Shown here: piece by piece, positions 1 to 12,741 of the stretch | Layout: each line of letters opens with the position of its first letter | Numbering within the stretch: the first letter of the stretch is position 1 | From: Patiria miniata | Taxonomy: Eukaryota; Echinodermata; Asteroidea; Valvatida; Asterinidae | Direction: 5' to 3' | Assembly: GCF_015706575.1 (NCBI RefSeq) | Contig: NW_024037059.1 | Span: forward strand, 28,592,129 to 28,656,128 | DNA length: 64,000 bases | Translations under genes and position numbers: made by a program | Notes under the pieces: generated by a model | Told to the model about the DNA's origin: nothing | The model's database searches: none | What the model saw: only the letters and a program-made list of their open reading frames with translations

Positions 1-30
1 TATTTATGTGATAACACAGATTTTGCATAC

Positions 31-3000
31 CGTCAAATAACAGACTGGCGACAATTCCGACTAGTGTGACAGTCACTATGGTTATCGTTGGGTACCAGAG
101 CCGGGACACCTTGTAGAGTTCCACGATCCCACTGAAATTCCATAATTAAAAAAATACGAATGAAAAGAATATAAGAGTTAAAATAAATCAAATAAAGTAT
201 CATTGAAAAAGGAACATATTTATTTACCGTTGATTTATTGTCGTCTCCCAATTTACCTTTTCAATCATTTGTCTTTGCTTAATTCTGGGCTCAGCATAAT
301 CGTCACTTCTCCTATCCAACTTCGTTAAATTACGAATTACATGCATGACCTTATGACGGAATAGCTGCCTTTGATCCTAATAATGGAACGTGCCTTTGCT
401 CATCTTTAACGAGGAGTCGATATTATTTAACTGAAACACACCCCTCAATCCCCGTCCTAAAGAAAAATACATCAGACAAACTAGCTGACTTTAAGCATTC
501 TGAGTAGTTTTTGATGATACCGTATTTTGTTTTCATACCCTGAACTTTCCACTGGCACCGCCGCTGTGGTCATATTGACAAAAGTCATGGCCATTGTGGT
601 GACTGCCATGGACGCATTTGTCATGGTGTCGTCGTCGGGACATCCGTCCGTTGACAATGGCAAACTTGGAAGGGGTGGTTGGTAGAAGATAGACCCAATG
701 AAGATCCAGATTCCGAATATTATCCCTACAACGAACCCAACCATGGTTCCCTATAGTTTGGAAGGGAAAACAGATTAAAAGTTAATTAAATTAAAGTCAT
801 TTCTTTTGTCTTGCAAATTAAATGGCTTCTCCTTAAACTTATATGTTTTTTTGTGGTATTTGGTTGTCTGTTCCATGTTCAAATCGAACATCGGACCAAT
901 CAAAAAGCCCATGATCAACGAACTCTGAATCTCAAATGAAATGAAATTTGTATTTGTTACTCATGTCGTCATCAAATATTTTAACCAAGCACATGTTTTT
1001 TTTTTTGGCTTTTCCGCATAGTTGCGGAAAAGCCATTGATTTTGTTCTGATTTGCTTTTCACTTCTTCTTCTTCTGGGTCTTCTATCCCAAATCCCAAAG
1101 ACTTTGCACACGTCTTTTCCGACTGCCTCTTTGGACATGAAACTTGTTCCTTTTATACCAATGAAACTTAACATAGACATAAACCACATAGTAAAGGTGG
1201 TTCTAGACAAGTGACGTCATGATGGTGTCATCACGGGTCATGGGACGTTATCTTATAGGTGCTCATTTCAAGGTCCTATAAGTAGTTTTACTTTCTGTTT
1301 GTATGAAACTAAGTATTCTTCAGAAGTGTCAAAGCACTGTAGCTCGAAACCTCAAGGAAAACCTAGAGAGAGAAGAGGATGGTAACTTGTTTCAGATGTC
1401 GGGGTGGATGAAAACCCCAATAATGAAAGCAACCCACAAAATGGACTGAAACCCCAATACACCTGTCCATGAACTGAGTGGGATTCGAACCTCGGTTCAG
1501 TGTTTCAATGCAAAAATTGAAGTATTTAGGGTAAGAGAGAAAGAAAAGTGTAAGAAAACCATACAGTACCTTTGAGTTCGCCCTTCGAAAGAAGAACCCC
1601 AGAATGAACACCGCACAAACTGGACCGTTAGTGATACCAATAAGGCCAATCAAAGCCTGAGAACAAAAAGGAAAAAATAAAATTGTGTCAAAATATTAAG
1701 GTGTTTCAATGATCCGTTTGAAAGAAAAGACGATTTCAACTTGCACATTCACTGAAATATTTATGATAGTAGTATTTCCCTAAGCCTAAATTCTTAAGAG
1801 CAACCCAGCATTCGTTACTCTCCACTGGTGTCGGTTCTCAGCACCATACCGGTTTTCTTATCTTGGTGCTTTCTATTCAAGTTATTTTCTCCATTGGGTA
1901 TATTTTATGTATCTTTTTCCCCTTTTTTCCCCTGTGCAATGTCCCTGAAATGTAACACATCCCGTCTCCTTGGTTTTTTTTTAAGAAATGCATTATTGTC
2001 TCAATTGGCACTATTTCACTTTTTTTTCCCTGTGTAGTCTCCCTGAAATGTAACACATCCCGTCTTCTTGGGTTTTTTTTAAGAAATGCATTATTGTCTC
2101 AATTGGCACTATTTCACTTTTTTTCCCTGTGTAGTCTCCCTGAAATGTAACACATCCCGTCTTCTTGTTTGTTTTTTTAGAAATGCATTATTGTCTCAAT
2201 TGGCACTATTTCACTTTTTTCCCCTGTGTAATCTCCCTGAAATGTAACACATCACAACTTCTTTGGCTTTTAAAGATACATCTTTTTCAGATGAACAAAA
2301 ATAATCAGATTTTAAAACCAAATTTCATTTCACTGTGAGAAAAAAATTGTATGCTCACCGGCAGGATATCCCCCAGCTTCGAAACCACCAGAACGGTTCC
2401 GATATTGAGAGTACCAAAGAAAAGCGCTAGACAGAAAGAAAAGTTATTTGAATACATTGATAATGAATAAAACTGCTGCAAACTGCCTACTGACTGGATT
2501 GACCTGAAATATACAAGCCAATTCATTTGTTTGTATTAAATTCGGGTTTTTTGTAAGTTAAATAAGTATCAATGTATTTACATTGATACTTGGGGTTTTT
2601 TTTTAATTTCGGTTTTCATAAAGTAAATCTGTCAGGGAGACAAAACAAAAAATGTAACCGCACTCCAAGAATTTATAATATAATTAATTAAGACTGCCTA
2701 TTTCTAACACTCTCAATAAAGGTCTGGATAGCTCAGTCGGTAGAGCACTGGAACTTCAAACCGGAGATCGCAAGTTCAAACCCCGCTCCAGTCAATTTCT
2801 TTGTTCAAATTTGTTTGAAATAATGTAGGCCTAATGCAACTTCTAGTTTCCCTATTGTGGTTTATATGAAAACTCTCAAACTGGTAAACTCCCAGGAAAT
2901 AATATCAAGGCTCCCAAACAAGCAAAAAGTATCTTAGATCTCGAGCTTAATTTCTCTTCTTTTTTGAGGCCTTTAATGAAATCAAAAATCAGTCCTTCCA

Positions 3001-6000
3001 TCACAGATAACTTACCAAGCATCTTGGTGATAAACAAGTATCTTCGATCGGGCAAGTCTGTCCAGATTTTAGTGATGACGTGCTCTCCTGTTATTGTTGC
3101 TATGGAATTCAAGATGGATGACGTGGTGCTGCAAATGCAACCAGTTAAACAATTCAAAACAAAATTGAAAAATAATATCCAAAGTCGAAACGAATAAGAG
3201 TGACAAATTGAACCGTAAGAATTGGACGCTTTGTCATTGCCGATATTCCCCACAAGTCCCCGCAAGTCCGTCCCAAGTCCGTCCCAAGTCCGTCCCAAGT
3301 CCGTCCCAAGTCCGTCCCAAGTCCGTCCCAAGTCCGTCCCAAGTCCGTCCCAAGTCCGTCCCAAGTCCGTCCCAAGTCCGTCCCAAGTCCGTCCCAAGTC
3401 CGTCCCAAGTCCGTCCCAAGTCCGTCCCAAGTCCGTCCCAAGTCCGTCCCAAGTCCGTCCCAAGTCCGTCCCAAGTCCGTCCCAAGTCCGTCCCAAGTCC
3501 GTCCCAAGTCCGTCCCAAGTCCGTCCCAAGTCCGTCCCAAGTCCGTCCCAAGTCCGTCCCAAGTCCGTCCCAAGTCCGTCCCAAGTCCGTCCCAAGTCCG
3601 TCCCAAGTCCGTCCCAAGTCCATCCCAAGTCGAAAGTCGAGTCACTATAACTATTCAAATGAACTGTTAAAAAAGCGTTCCTTTGTCATTGTTCATTCTG
3701 TCAATTGTGAAAGGACTTGTGAAAGACTGTACTACAATACTAATTGTTTTTACCGAATTCGAAAAGAAAAAGGAAGGACTGAAAGGTCTTATACCTGAGG
3801 GCAGCACTGCAAAGGCCGGAGACAAAGAGACCAGGAATGCCCGGAGCATCCTTGAATGCATCTAAGACGTAATACGGAAGAAGCTATGGAGCAAGAAAAA
3901 ACAAAGTTCATCTTAAACTGGGCCAAGTGCTCATCTTATCCCCCCCCCCAAAAAAAAAAACCTTCCGATTTATACAAAGTAAACATTCAACAAAGGGTAC
4001 CGCCCCAAACTATGGTGAACAAATTTGAGTAAGTTCATTAGAAATTGATTATGGCATAGGCCTACATTGTATTTTTTTTAACAGTTGTATTATTGTGCCC
4101 TTCTTGAAGAATAGAAAGCCAAATTTATAACTGACGATTGTTATCACTCGTCGTCTTTGGATATTAAAAACAAATATTTTAAAGTAAGTATACTAACCCC
4201 ATCCTTATGGGGTAGTTTTCCATCGGAGTATGGATCACAGTCAACGTAGAGGGCGTACATCGCCATCCCTGCTAAAGCGGCCAGAATTGTGACCGCGACA
4301 CTTCCGCCCAGAAATACGCCGAACGAACTAAACAAAAATTAAAAATATTCTTTTATTTACATTTTCGTTTTGAAAATCATTTCAAATGCACTAATCAATA
4401 CATGTCCAAGGAAGTTAGGTATATCAGTTCCCCCCAGCATTTAAACTCTGAGCAGATATAGGTTATGGCCAGAGTAAAGTTGTGAGTAGAATGAGTATCA
4501 TTGTGTTTCTGCTATTATTAAAGCATTCAAGAAATTTCTTAGAAAATGCTGGTGTGAATGATATGTTCTAAGTCTCGGAAAATACTCGGCTTAAACAGTT
4601 TCCGAGCCGATCCCTGGAAAGTACCGCTAAGTTTGAGGGATTGGTACGTGATGATACCACCTGGTTCAGCATGAAACCATGCGTATATCGCTATTTGTAA
4701 ACATCATACTGCGTAACACATAGCGGAAGTTATCAAATTACAAACAGGGAAATACCTTTCAAAATAAATTTGTTTGTTTCGAATTTTAACAATGCAAACA
4801 GCTTTGAACTATCATTTTGCTATGACCAGTGCAAAGCCGCGCTAAACGTTTAGTCTATGTCAGGTACACTCTTGATTGAGGCTTTTTATGGACAATGTAA
4901 CATTTTGTTTGCAAATTGGATATTGTGATCACGTGATGCAATTTGTCAGCGAACTGTTCTCTTCTGTACTGCATGTGTATCTCTTGAAATGTGACCGGTG
5001 TAAAAGAAGTGACACAAACTGTTTAATGTGAGAAACATAACATGCAAATGATGCTTAAATGTTTGGGTGGCCTGTCCTTTGCCCGTTGACATGACGTCAC
5101 AGAAGCATGGCCAATACGGGTAACGTTTTGGGACAAAAGATCAGGCAAGCGTACGGGGGAAAACAGCCGCCGTACACTCCGCCGGTCCCTAGTGCCCGGT
5201 GTCACTCAGTTCCCGCCTAAAATCTAGACTTCAAGGATGTTACCTGTAACTGAACCCATTTAATGCTCACTGCTATGTTCCTCAGGGACAAGCAAAAGTT
5301 CCAAACTCACAAATTCCCAAAGTGGTCTTTTATTTCCTGGAAATATTTTTATGGGGTGGTATGATCGTCCGAATAGCAGAATTACATTGAATTACAGCCA
5401 TTATGATTTATGTTTTAAGACTGGTCTCCCCCCCCCCCCGACTTTCGGGATTTCTGTAGTGGCAGGGTTTGCTAGATCTGTCCACTTACATGTGAGCCGT
5501 TTTCTGCGATCTACAGGTGAGATATCGCTGCACCTGATACTGCAGAACGATCATTGATGGTAGCCACGAAAAGAAGATTCCAATCACCACTGTCCAGAAC
5601 GAGGCGTAGATCCTTGGATCGGGATCGAATCTGGCAGGAAAAAGAAATCGACTATACAGATGACATAGGCCTCAATACATTAAAACAAATGATTTTGTTC
5701 GCATAGTTATTCAACACAAATAAAGTATTGTATTACGTTCTTGCAAACATCTAGAAAAAGAAGTTGCGATATGTTAATTTTACATATGACATAATTTCAT
5801 TTCAAAAACTTGATACACGAATACTCTGAGATTAAAAAAAAATCGATCTTTAATATTCCACAATATCTTGTGATTGGGTAAATCGATGGCCCGTATTTCT
5901 TTGTTTGTTTGGGTTTTTTTTTACGAGTGTGACATAAAGAAAAACAGCAGTCTTGTGACGTTGTGGCTTACACAGAGGCCTTTTTTACCCGGTTTGACAC

Positions 6001-9000
6001 TGGTCTTCCGGTTTGTGCTGCTTGTAACCGGGTTAGTCAAGAGCATCCTTGTGTAATTCCGGCACTGCAAACGTCAGTGTTGTTGCACGCAAGGTTCACT
6101 ATGCAGGTCAATCGGTCAAATTATGGAGTGAGAGTTGGAGAAAAGTGTGTCATGAGCCAAAATGGCCCATTTAGGCCGGCATTTTGTCCTGTTTCCTTGG
6201 CATGAAACGACTGAGAAGATTTCTATCCCCCCCCCCCCCGGATGGGATGTCAGGCCATCGCAGGTTACTCCTCAACTTAGCTCCAGGGTAGAGAGAGAGA
6301 GGCAAGTAGGGGTGAAGCGGCTTGCCCAAGGACACAACCTAATTTATAACTCCAAAAGCTGGATTTTCTTTTTAAACCGCTGATCCTCTGATCGTGAGTC
6401 ACGAACTCTATGCCTTACTCCCATGATGTGCTAATACTTCTGTATAGAGAGAGAGGCAAGTAAGGGTGAAGTGGCTTGCCCAAGGACACTACAGGGCCAA
6501 CAGCTGGATTTGAACCCTCTGATAATGAGTCTAAACACCTACCCACTAGACCATACTCCCCGATGGGACTCCTGTAGAGAGAGCGAGAGAAAGAGAGAAA
6601 GAGAGGGGCAAATAGGGGTAAAGTGGCTTGCCTTAGGGCACAACATGGGGCCAACAGATGCATGAATTTGAACCTCTGACTTTCTGATCATGAGTCACAA
6701 ACCCATAGGTCACACTCCCCGATGAGATACTCGGAAACCAATGAAATCCTGGCAGCCGTTTCGACCTTTGCATAAAAAAAGACTTGATTCCCGATTTAAA
6801 CTCACTCGAAAAGGTTGAGTCTACCACCCTCGAGATTCAAACTCCAGATCTCGGTGTACCCTAGTTTGACAGCTCCCTGGAGCACTGCTGCTAAGAGGGA
6901 TGCAAAGATCAGGAACATCTGGAAGCAATCTGCCCATAAAACAGCCTTGATTCCACCCTGGAAGTAAATAACAACAATAACATCAACAAATAAGAAGTGA
7001 GCAGTAAACATCGTCTTTCACAGTTTTCAACATTAAAAGTCTTCACAGTTAATTCTGTGTGTTCGTACTTGTGTTTTTCCAGATACACAATCTGCAGACA
7101 CGGATCTTTCAAAAAGTGCCGGACATAACTTTTTGTCGTGGTCAAAAAGGTCATTTCACTCCAGTGGTCATCTGGTTCATTTGCGGTCATATTGGCCTTA
7201 GATAGTGGCCGGAATGCTTCCGTCTCCGCAAGAATTTCTTGACCAGGCTAATCATTTCCTCTTGCCGGACCCTGGTCACAGTTACGTCCCAGTTTCCGTC
7301 CTGTATGACCACGCACAAACTCTTGCACAATGACCTTTCTTCCAAATTCACATTCTGCAGAAGATTTATCTCAAGTTGTGTTTTTGTTTCACTTATTATT
7401 TTTTATTCCATGTTGCAAAGATTGAAAATCACGACATGCCTTTGGCTTTAAAGACTTAACTTTGTTTTAACTTTAATATCTAGGATGATTTTATGTCTCT
7501 GTTTTATATAAAATCACCGTAGTTCAGCCTTCTGGCTGCCGTGTGTAATTTGTAATGAAAAAATAAACCATGAACAATAATAATAATAATAACAACTATT
7601 TATATAATTTTCATTTGAGTATTTTTTTAAAAATAATTTCCAACTTACGATGACGGTGTAGAAGGTACAAACAGCAGAGAGAATTACCGCGCTCAAAACC
7701 ACGCTCAACTTTCCACTAGTTACTGAAACGAAAAAAACATAAAATGATAGGAATTGTTTGATACGTTGGGGAGGTGTGATTTTTAACAGGCACAGACAAT
7801 GCTTTGGTTTTGATGGTTTTTTTTTCCTTTACAATCTAACATTTTCTCAAGTCGCTTACCTGTAGTCAGCACAACGCATGCAGCGTATGTAGCGACACCC
7901 GAGTGTAAGATCTGAAATAGTGGGAAAATAAATATTTTAAAACACACCTCATTAACTTTGTGAATAAACTGTTCATCTTCTGAGCGTGCAACTCTACAGA
8001 TTTTTGTTCAGGCATTGACTAAAATTTCCAAAATGTTTTAATACACTTACCATGTAGAGATATCCAAACAGTAAACAGCAGTTTCTCACAGCCACATTGA
8101 AACGCAAATCCAGATACTGTAAGAGAATTGTGTTGAAAAAAAAGGAAAGAAATTGTGGTAATCCATTATAGAAGAATTTTATGATTGGGCTCCTTTTTTT
8201 GATCAGTTTTTAGGGAGTTTCACTCACATGTTTTACTCATTGACTGTTATACATTTACATTAGAACAGTTGATTCGCACTCTTATAATAACATGTATTAG
8301 CCATTTAGGGGTGGGGTGTACCCCATTTCCTTTGGGTGTGGTCATAGGGTAGGGGACTGGTGACTTCCTTGTTTTAAGCTTTCTGGAAATCTGCAGCTGA
8401 GCAAACCTCCACAATGTTTGAACTATGATTTATACTTTATTTCTCTCATCAGTCTGCCTTTTGAAAATAGAAAACTGATCAGCATTGACAAAAAACAACA
8501 AAAAGGTGCTGTGTATAACCTGTTAAGAGACTTGTTTGAGATATAATTTTTCTATTGTTCGTTTATTATTCCTTTATTTTTGTGAGGAGCTATTGAAACC
8601 AGGTTATCACAATGTCTTTATTGTATTGTATCATATTGTACTATCAAACTTTATTAAAATAAAGTTTGGAGCATTCAAGTCTAGGTTATTGTCTGTATAA
8701 GTAGAACAATACAAGGCTGAAATTACAATACATTCATAACTGTACAAGAGCAAAAACATAAACAAAACGGTTACAAAATTTTATAAAATGTGAAACTAAG
8801 CATTCTTCAGTAAAAAAACATGGCGGGGCAAAAAAGCACGTGCTTATATGGACAGTTGTGAAGAAGATAGTTCCTTCCTAGAGCTGAAGATGGTTAAAAT
8901 GGCTATTTTGGATATATGTTTTATACCTGATAGACACTTGTCAGTCTCATCTCGTAGAATTTGGGCATGAAGACTCTGCCAGAGATAACCCCAGCTAGAA

Positions 9001-12000
9001 CCAGTGGGATGATGGAGCCAAGCAGTAGGATGGCTCCTCGGTAGTAGGTCTCAGCCACACTCCCCTGGATGTAGACGCCCGTGAAGAGACTGGCTAGAAG
9101 AGACATGGCAACGGGGAAGAAGCTCATCTGAAGCAAGACATAGAAAGAGGAGGAAGATAATTGACTATAGAGTCATTCTGGGACTCAGTTCTCTTCGAAA
9201 ACAAAAGTTAAAATAAATTATTTTTGTTGTTCATGGCAGTTGGTCATCATCATCAGGGGAGTCAGGTTGGCGTAGCGGTACTTTCCTCGTCTTTCACCGC
9301 TGTGACCCGGGTTCAAATCCCTACCTGATTCCGTGGGTTTCCCTCAGAATATTCTTCTGGGGTTTTCCTCCCACCTCTAAAACTGTAATTTCTGCTCATG
9401 GTCTCCTCACTACAGGTTTCTTCGGGCTTGTGAGCTACATGCCTAGGGCGCTTTTGAGGAATCCTTAGTTTCATGACCAGAATGAAATAATACGGATAAT
9501 AATCTGAAACCGATAGTCATTGTGTGATTCTTCGCCAGCTTGTGTCAAAAAGCTGTGACAATTTCGCATGCTCTCAGTCCCACGTGTAACTTTTAATTGA
9601 ATAGTTTGCTGCAGTCGAAGTTTTCACAGTATGTGAAGAATAATTTGACTGATCTAGGGATTTTCTACTTTTATTGTCATGATCGAATTCTTGACGTACA
9701 TTGTTTTAAATCAAGACAAGGCAGCGGTGTGGTTTTTTTTTAATTGAAAGAGTTTTGTTTATAGATAGGTAATTTCTGGGGGAGATTTAGATCCTTTATG
9801 GAGCCTCTTTTCATCAATCTTTTCCTGGTCTAGTTTCTGGATTTTACAGATGGGATTTTTTTGGTAATCCTAAAACTTACACCGCAACCTGTGTACTGTC
9901 CCAGATATAGAAGGAAACAAATGAACTATTATCTGAAACAAACAAACAAAATGATGTCAATTGAAATAACAGATCCTTGTCAAAGTGAAATCTACCTGCC
10001 AACCGCATCGCATCAGTCATTGTTTCAAGGTGTTTAGAAAAAAAGCGAACAATTCCACCGTTTCCGAAGAGGAATTTCCTCCAAAAAGTCAAGTCAACAA
10101 TGTCAGCTATTGTTTGTACGTATAGGTCCCTATAACCGCGGCACGACAGGTGCCGTTTGCAAGCCAAGCATGCTCATATTATCTCCGTGATGAGGTTGAC
10201 TCGGGAATAAATTACATGAGAAAAGTGAAAGTTCGGTATACAGAATCATATTGTGCGCATGCGTGATAACATGACTGCAAAGTTATCACGCGGACAAACT
10301 GAGTACGCCGCCAGCCTTCCGACTGGTCAGAGGTGGGCAGGTGGGCTGTGAGTGGGCTGATGCCCGTTTCCGGATGAAATCATTCCAAGTTCCTTTTGTA
10401 CTGGGCCAGGGACAATGCAAAATAAATGGAGCAGAAACTTTTTCCCCAAGAGTTCTCAATCAGCAATTGTGAAGAAAAAATGCATAGACCCCTACAAGTC
10501 CATACCTGGACTAGGCAGCCATCTTACACTCTGCCAAGACAGCATAACTGACTGGCGGCCATTTTGAGAGACAATGTTCCGTGGGCGTAATTTTTTTTTC
10601 CTAGGAGGGTTAGGGGCAATGTCATGAATAATTCAGTTTTTCCTTTGAATCATTGCAAGACTTAGGCTCTCGTTCTATTTTCCCCTTAATTTAAAATTAT
10701 CTCAGTGATAAATTTGGAGAAGAAAAATAGCTGATGAAAATGAGCAGCGACGACGTGGATTCGAACCAGGGATCTTTGTATCCTTAGCTCATCTCGCTAT
10801 CCACTAGGCTACTGTGTGGTAGCTCGACGACAACCGTTCTTTAAAATGCTTTAATGTATTGTAACTAGTTGGGTAACTATCAACAATGCTGTTGATGTCA
10901 TTGTCCGTTCTCATGGATAAACATGAATTATTCATGACATTGCCCCTAACCCTCCTAGGAATAAAAATTACGCGTTCCGTGGACGTCATGCATGTTATTT
11001 TAACCTCCAAATTGTGTTTTTAGGAGCTTTAAATGTTGTGCACATTGTGGTCTAGTGTAAATACACAGTTTGTGACTGTGTGTATATTGAGACGTAAGGG
11101 TTGCATGGTGGTCGTGATCAATGAATGGGAGGTTCAAGTTTGCGGTAACACCATGTGAATGATATCTCAGAACCCGTCATTCATTGTGTACATAATACAT
11201 GTAATGCCCGTAATGGGTGCAAACGAAAAAATGTGCTGCGGTGTGTACAATTTATATGTGATTGGCAACACAACAGAGCAATTATGACGAAATAAGTTGT
11301 GTTTGAAATCGTCTTTAAAATATTGGAAACTATGTTCCCATCTCACTCTGCTGTCCACATGGTGTAACGGTAAGACCACGCATGACTCATAATTATTTAA
11401 AAGGGTAAGAAGAAACAAGATATCTCTTTCTTAACATTTTGTCTTCAAATTAATGCAGGCTTAGGCCCTAGGAATGAATCCATAATTGTAATTATAAAAT
11501 ATCTCAAATTCTAGACAGCCTTTTATCACTAACGGTTGCAAAAACAAGAAATATACATCCCTGAAAAATAATCATTAAGTAAATTGACTTAAGCAAGTCT
11601 AAAATGCAGAGGTTGAGACTTATCGCCCTTTACCTTAAACTCTCCTATGCAAACATACATTCTGTGCCAAGTTGTCCTTGCTAAAAAAAAATCAATCAAG
11701 TGACTGTTTCCAACAGTTTAGAGCTCCCTGCCTACATAAGGCAGGATTGACTGGCTGTGACTGTTTATGTAATTTAATGCAACTATGGTTGACTGTAGGT
11801 GATTGATAAGCCAGATGTGCCTATCTTGGCTGTTTTTGTCTGTTGACTGAATTTGACTATATTTGTTGGTGACTAGCCTGCGTGGCAGGGGAAATGGATT
11901 GAATTTTGTGAATGTTTGTGACTGTTTAGACAGCAGGAGGGTTTCAATTTCATCAACTTGCACTGTTTGAACCACCCATTGAATCAACACATACCCATGC

Positions 12001-12209
12001 ACCTGCCTGATCCAATTTGCATCCTCTACCATACACCCATACCATAAAGGCAAACCCACCTCTCGGTCCGCCAGCATGTATTCTCTACTAGACGAGCCCT
12101 CCCGCCGGCTCCTCACCGCGTAGAAGACCCCGATGGCCGCCGACGTGGCCAGCATACACGTGAAGATCAGGTAGTCGGCCCAGTGAAATGTCGGCGGTGA
12201 CTCGTCCAT
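31..12209 (-). CDS. SLC5 family sodium-coupled monocarboxylate transporter-like protein, 3' end outside the window
   Basis: Probable Na+-driven plasma-membrane carrier for monocarboxylates or related small organic anions, of the SLC5A8/SLC5A12/SLC5A6 clade (LeuT-like fold, usually 13 membrane segments). Coding exons in gene order: 12209-12060, 9127-8927, 8116-8051, 7911-7860, 7722-7649, 6957-6806, 5630-5490, 4327-4198, 3883-3795, 3128-3016, 2426-2359, 1656-1570, 750-521, 131-31. All have AG/GT borders and continuous phase, giving 551 codons. The start (MDESPPTFHWADY) has a good context (A at -3, G at +4). Family marks are the VYQYLDLRFN block, CTFYTVIGGIKAV, the YQVQRYLTCRSQ segment, the TSS serines followed by ILNSIATITGEHV (the helix that holds the Na2 site in this family), and the extracellular PPLPSLPLS..GC loop with two N-glycosylation sites. 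Exons equivalent to the paralogue's last two lie beyond base 1. Substrate cannot be read from sequence. Confidence 0.92.
1334..1505 (-). mobile_element. tRNA-headed SINE, family A, diverged copy
   Basis: Reverse-oriented copy of the family also found at 9256, 58887 and 63690. It keeps the CACTGTAGCTCG body, the GAGAGAGAAGA stretch, GGGTGGATGAAAACCCC and a B-box-like GGGATTCGAACCTCGG. It is more diverged than the other copies. Confidence 0.6.
1943..2290. repeat. Tandem repeat, about 97-bp unit, 3.5 copies
   Basis: The segment CCCTGAAATGTAACACATC recurs at 1943, 2041, 2138 and 2235. Each copy is followed by a T-run and GAAATGCATTATTGTCTCAA with few changes between copies. It is in the intron between exons 11 and 12 of the minus-strand transporter. 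Confidence 0.9.
2721..2793 (+). pseudogene. tRNA-like sequence (tRNA pseudogene or SINE head)
   Basis: GTCTGGATAGCTCAGTCGG is a good tRNA 5' half with A box and D arm (GCTC/GAGC). A near-complete acceptor pairing (6 of 7) is formed with TCCAGTC at the 3' end. The anticodon loop would read UUC, but the base before it is C rather than the invariant U, the anticodon stem has a mismatch, and the T stem does not pair. A degenerate copy is therefore more likely than a working tRNA. It lies inside an intron of the minus-strand transporter, in the opposite orientation. Confidence 0.6.
3269..3631. repeat. Minisatellite, 33 copies of an 11-bp unit
   Basis: Exactly 33 head-to-tail copies of CGTCCCAAGTC. 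Only the last copy carries one change (CATCCC), and two degenerate copies precede the array. It lies in the intron between exons 9 and 10 of the minus-strand transporter, about 140 bases from the exon 10 acceptor. Because 11 is not a multiple of three and the unit has no stop, the array is open in several frames on both strands. Those long ORFs (RPKSVPSPSQV or GRTWDGLGTDL repeats) are artefacts. The homogeneity points to a recent or ongoing expansion. Confidence 0.97.
6150..6740 (-). mobile_element. SINE family B with internally repeated body
   Basis: Related to the copies at 28995 and 31480 (GGATGGGAT, CCATCGCAGGTTACTCC, GAGAGAGGCAAG, then a reversed tRNA-like head near CTGATCATGAGTCACAAACCC). 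Here the body GAGAGGCAAGTAGGGGTGAA with TTGCCCAAGGACAC appears three times (near 6295, 6445 and 6600), so this is either an internal tandem expansion or repeated insertion. In an intron of the minus-strand transporter. Confidence 0.7.
9256..9500 (+). mobile_element. tRNA-headed SINE, family A
   Basis: Begins GGGGAGTCAGGTTGGCG, a tRNA-like head with a B box (GGGTTCAAATCCC). It continues through CCGTGGGTTT, GGGGTTTTCCTCCCACCTCT and TGTGAGCTACATGCCTAG, and ends near ATGAAATAATACGG. The same sequence in the same order is at 58887-59160 and reversed at 63690-63958. In intron 1 of the minus-strand transporter. Confidence 0.85.
10585..10973. mobile_element. 389-bp inverted-repeat DNA element with 9-bp target duplication (MULE-like MITE)
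   Basis: Terminal inverted repeats of about 50 bases (GCGTAATTTTT, then CCTAGGAGGGTTAGGGGCAA). The 9 bases GTTCCGTGG flank both ends exactly (10576-10584 and 10974-10982). A 9-bp duplication fits Mutator-like elements. The core encloses a minus-strand tRNA-like unit. In intron 1 of the minus-strand transporter. It has no coding capacity. Confidence 0.85.
10741..10835 (-). pseudogene. tRNA-like pol III unit inside the 10585 element
   Basis: On the minus strand the sequence has TAGCCTAGTGGATAGC (A box) and GGTTCGAATCC (a perfect B box) at tRNA-like spacing of about 35 bases. Arms are only partly tRNA-like, so this is a SINE head or captured tRNA relic rather than a working tRNA. Confidence 0.6.
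11626..11943 (-). mobile_element. Diverged copy of the TTAA-type MITE at 51927
   Basis: In reverse order it matches the 298-bp element at 51927-52224: GCCAAGTTGTCCTTGC, AATCAATCAAGTGACTG, TGACTGTAGGTGATTGAT and GACAGCAGGAGGGTTT. The ends are worn. It abuts the first coding exon region of the minus-strand transporter. Confidence 0.75.
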
Positions 12210-12330
12210 GATTTCAGACTTTCTATTATTCCCTATGAACAGGTGAAAAGAACACATTAATCAATGTAGGACTAATTTCTTCGAATCATAGAGCTAAAGG
12301 ACCCAGCTCCATGTTCGAATGTACAAACAT

Positions 12331-12741
12331 TTTAAAGGACCCATGTATTGTAATTGTTTTACAGTCCTTGTAAATGCACCTTTGTATCCCATTTAACCTA
12401 AATTTCAATTTTCATGTTGCCAGTTTTAAGGGCATGTTGGTGCCTTTTTGGTTTTTATACTACTGCAAATTTGCATATTCATGAGAAAATTGCGACGTAA
12501 TTTCAGGCAGAAACCTCCATGTTACAGCTATTTCAACACCAAAGTTTGCCAGAAATTTCAATATTTTGCTGTATTTTTGATATTTTGGAAAAGCATGGAA
12601 ACTTTTCAAAGTTTAAAGAGGTGCACTTTTTGATGAGATTAAACCAAAAAGGGATGTCAAATAGTTTTCATACATTTAAGAGGAGTAGAGAGTTGCACAA
12701 AATGTGTTCCCAACTCAAATTTATGTCGTGGGCCCTTTAAA
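12331..12741 (+). mobile_element. MITE family D, 411-bp copy
   Basis: Ends are TTTAAAGGACCC and GGGCCCTTTAAA. The inside has CTTTGTATCCCATTTAACC, GCATATTCATGAGAAAA, TTCAGGCAGAAACC and GAGGTGCACTTTTTGATGAG. Four more copies lie at 35996, 40030, 41950 (reversed) and 55871 (reversed). It is 5' of the start codon of the minus-strand transporter and could lie in its upstream or 5' UTR intron region. Confidence 0.78.

Noticed and set aside
2721-2793. Functional tRNA gene
   Set aside because: The anticodon and T stems do not pair and the base before the anticodon is not U, so it was kept only as a tRNA-like relic.
2876-3798. Long ORFs on both strands with 11-residue repeats
   Set aside because: They are translations of the 11-bp minisatellite in an intron, open because the unit has no stop. 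Only 3016-3128 on the minus strand is coding, as exon 10 of the transporter.
8647-8668. AAACTTTATT/AATAAAGTTT palindrome as a terminator
   Set aside because: It lies in an intron of a eukaryotic gene, so bacterial-style termination does not apply.
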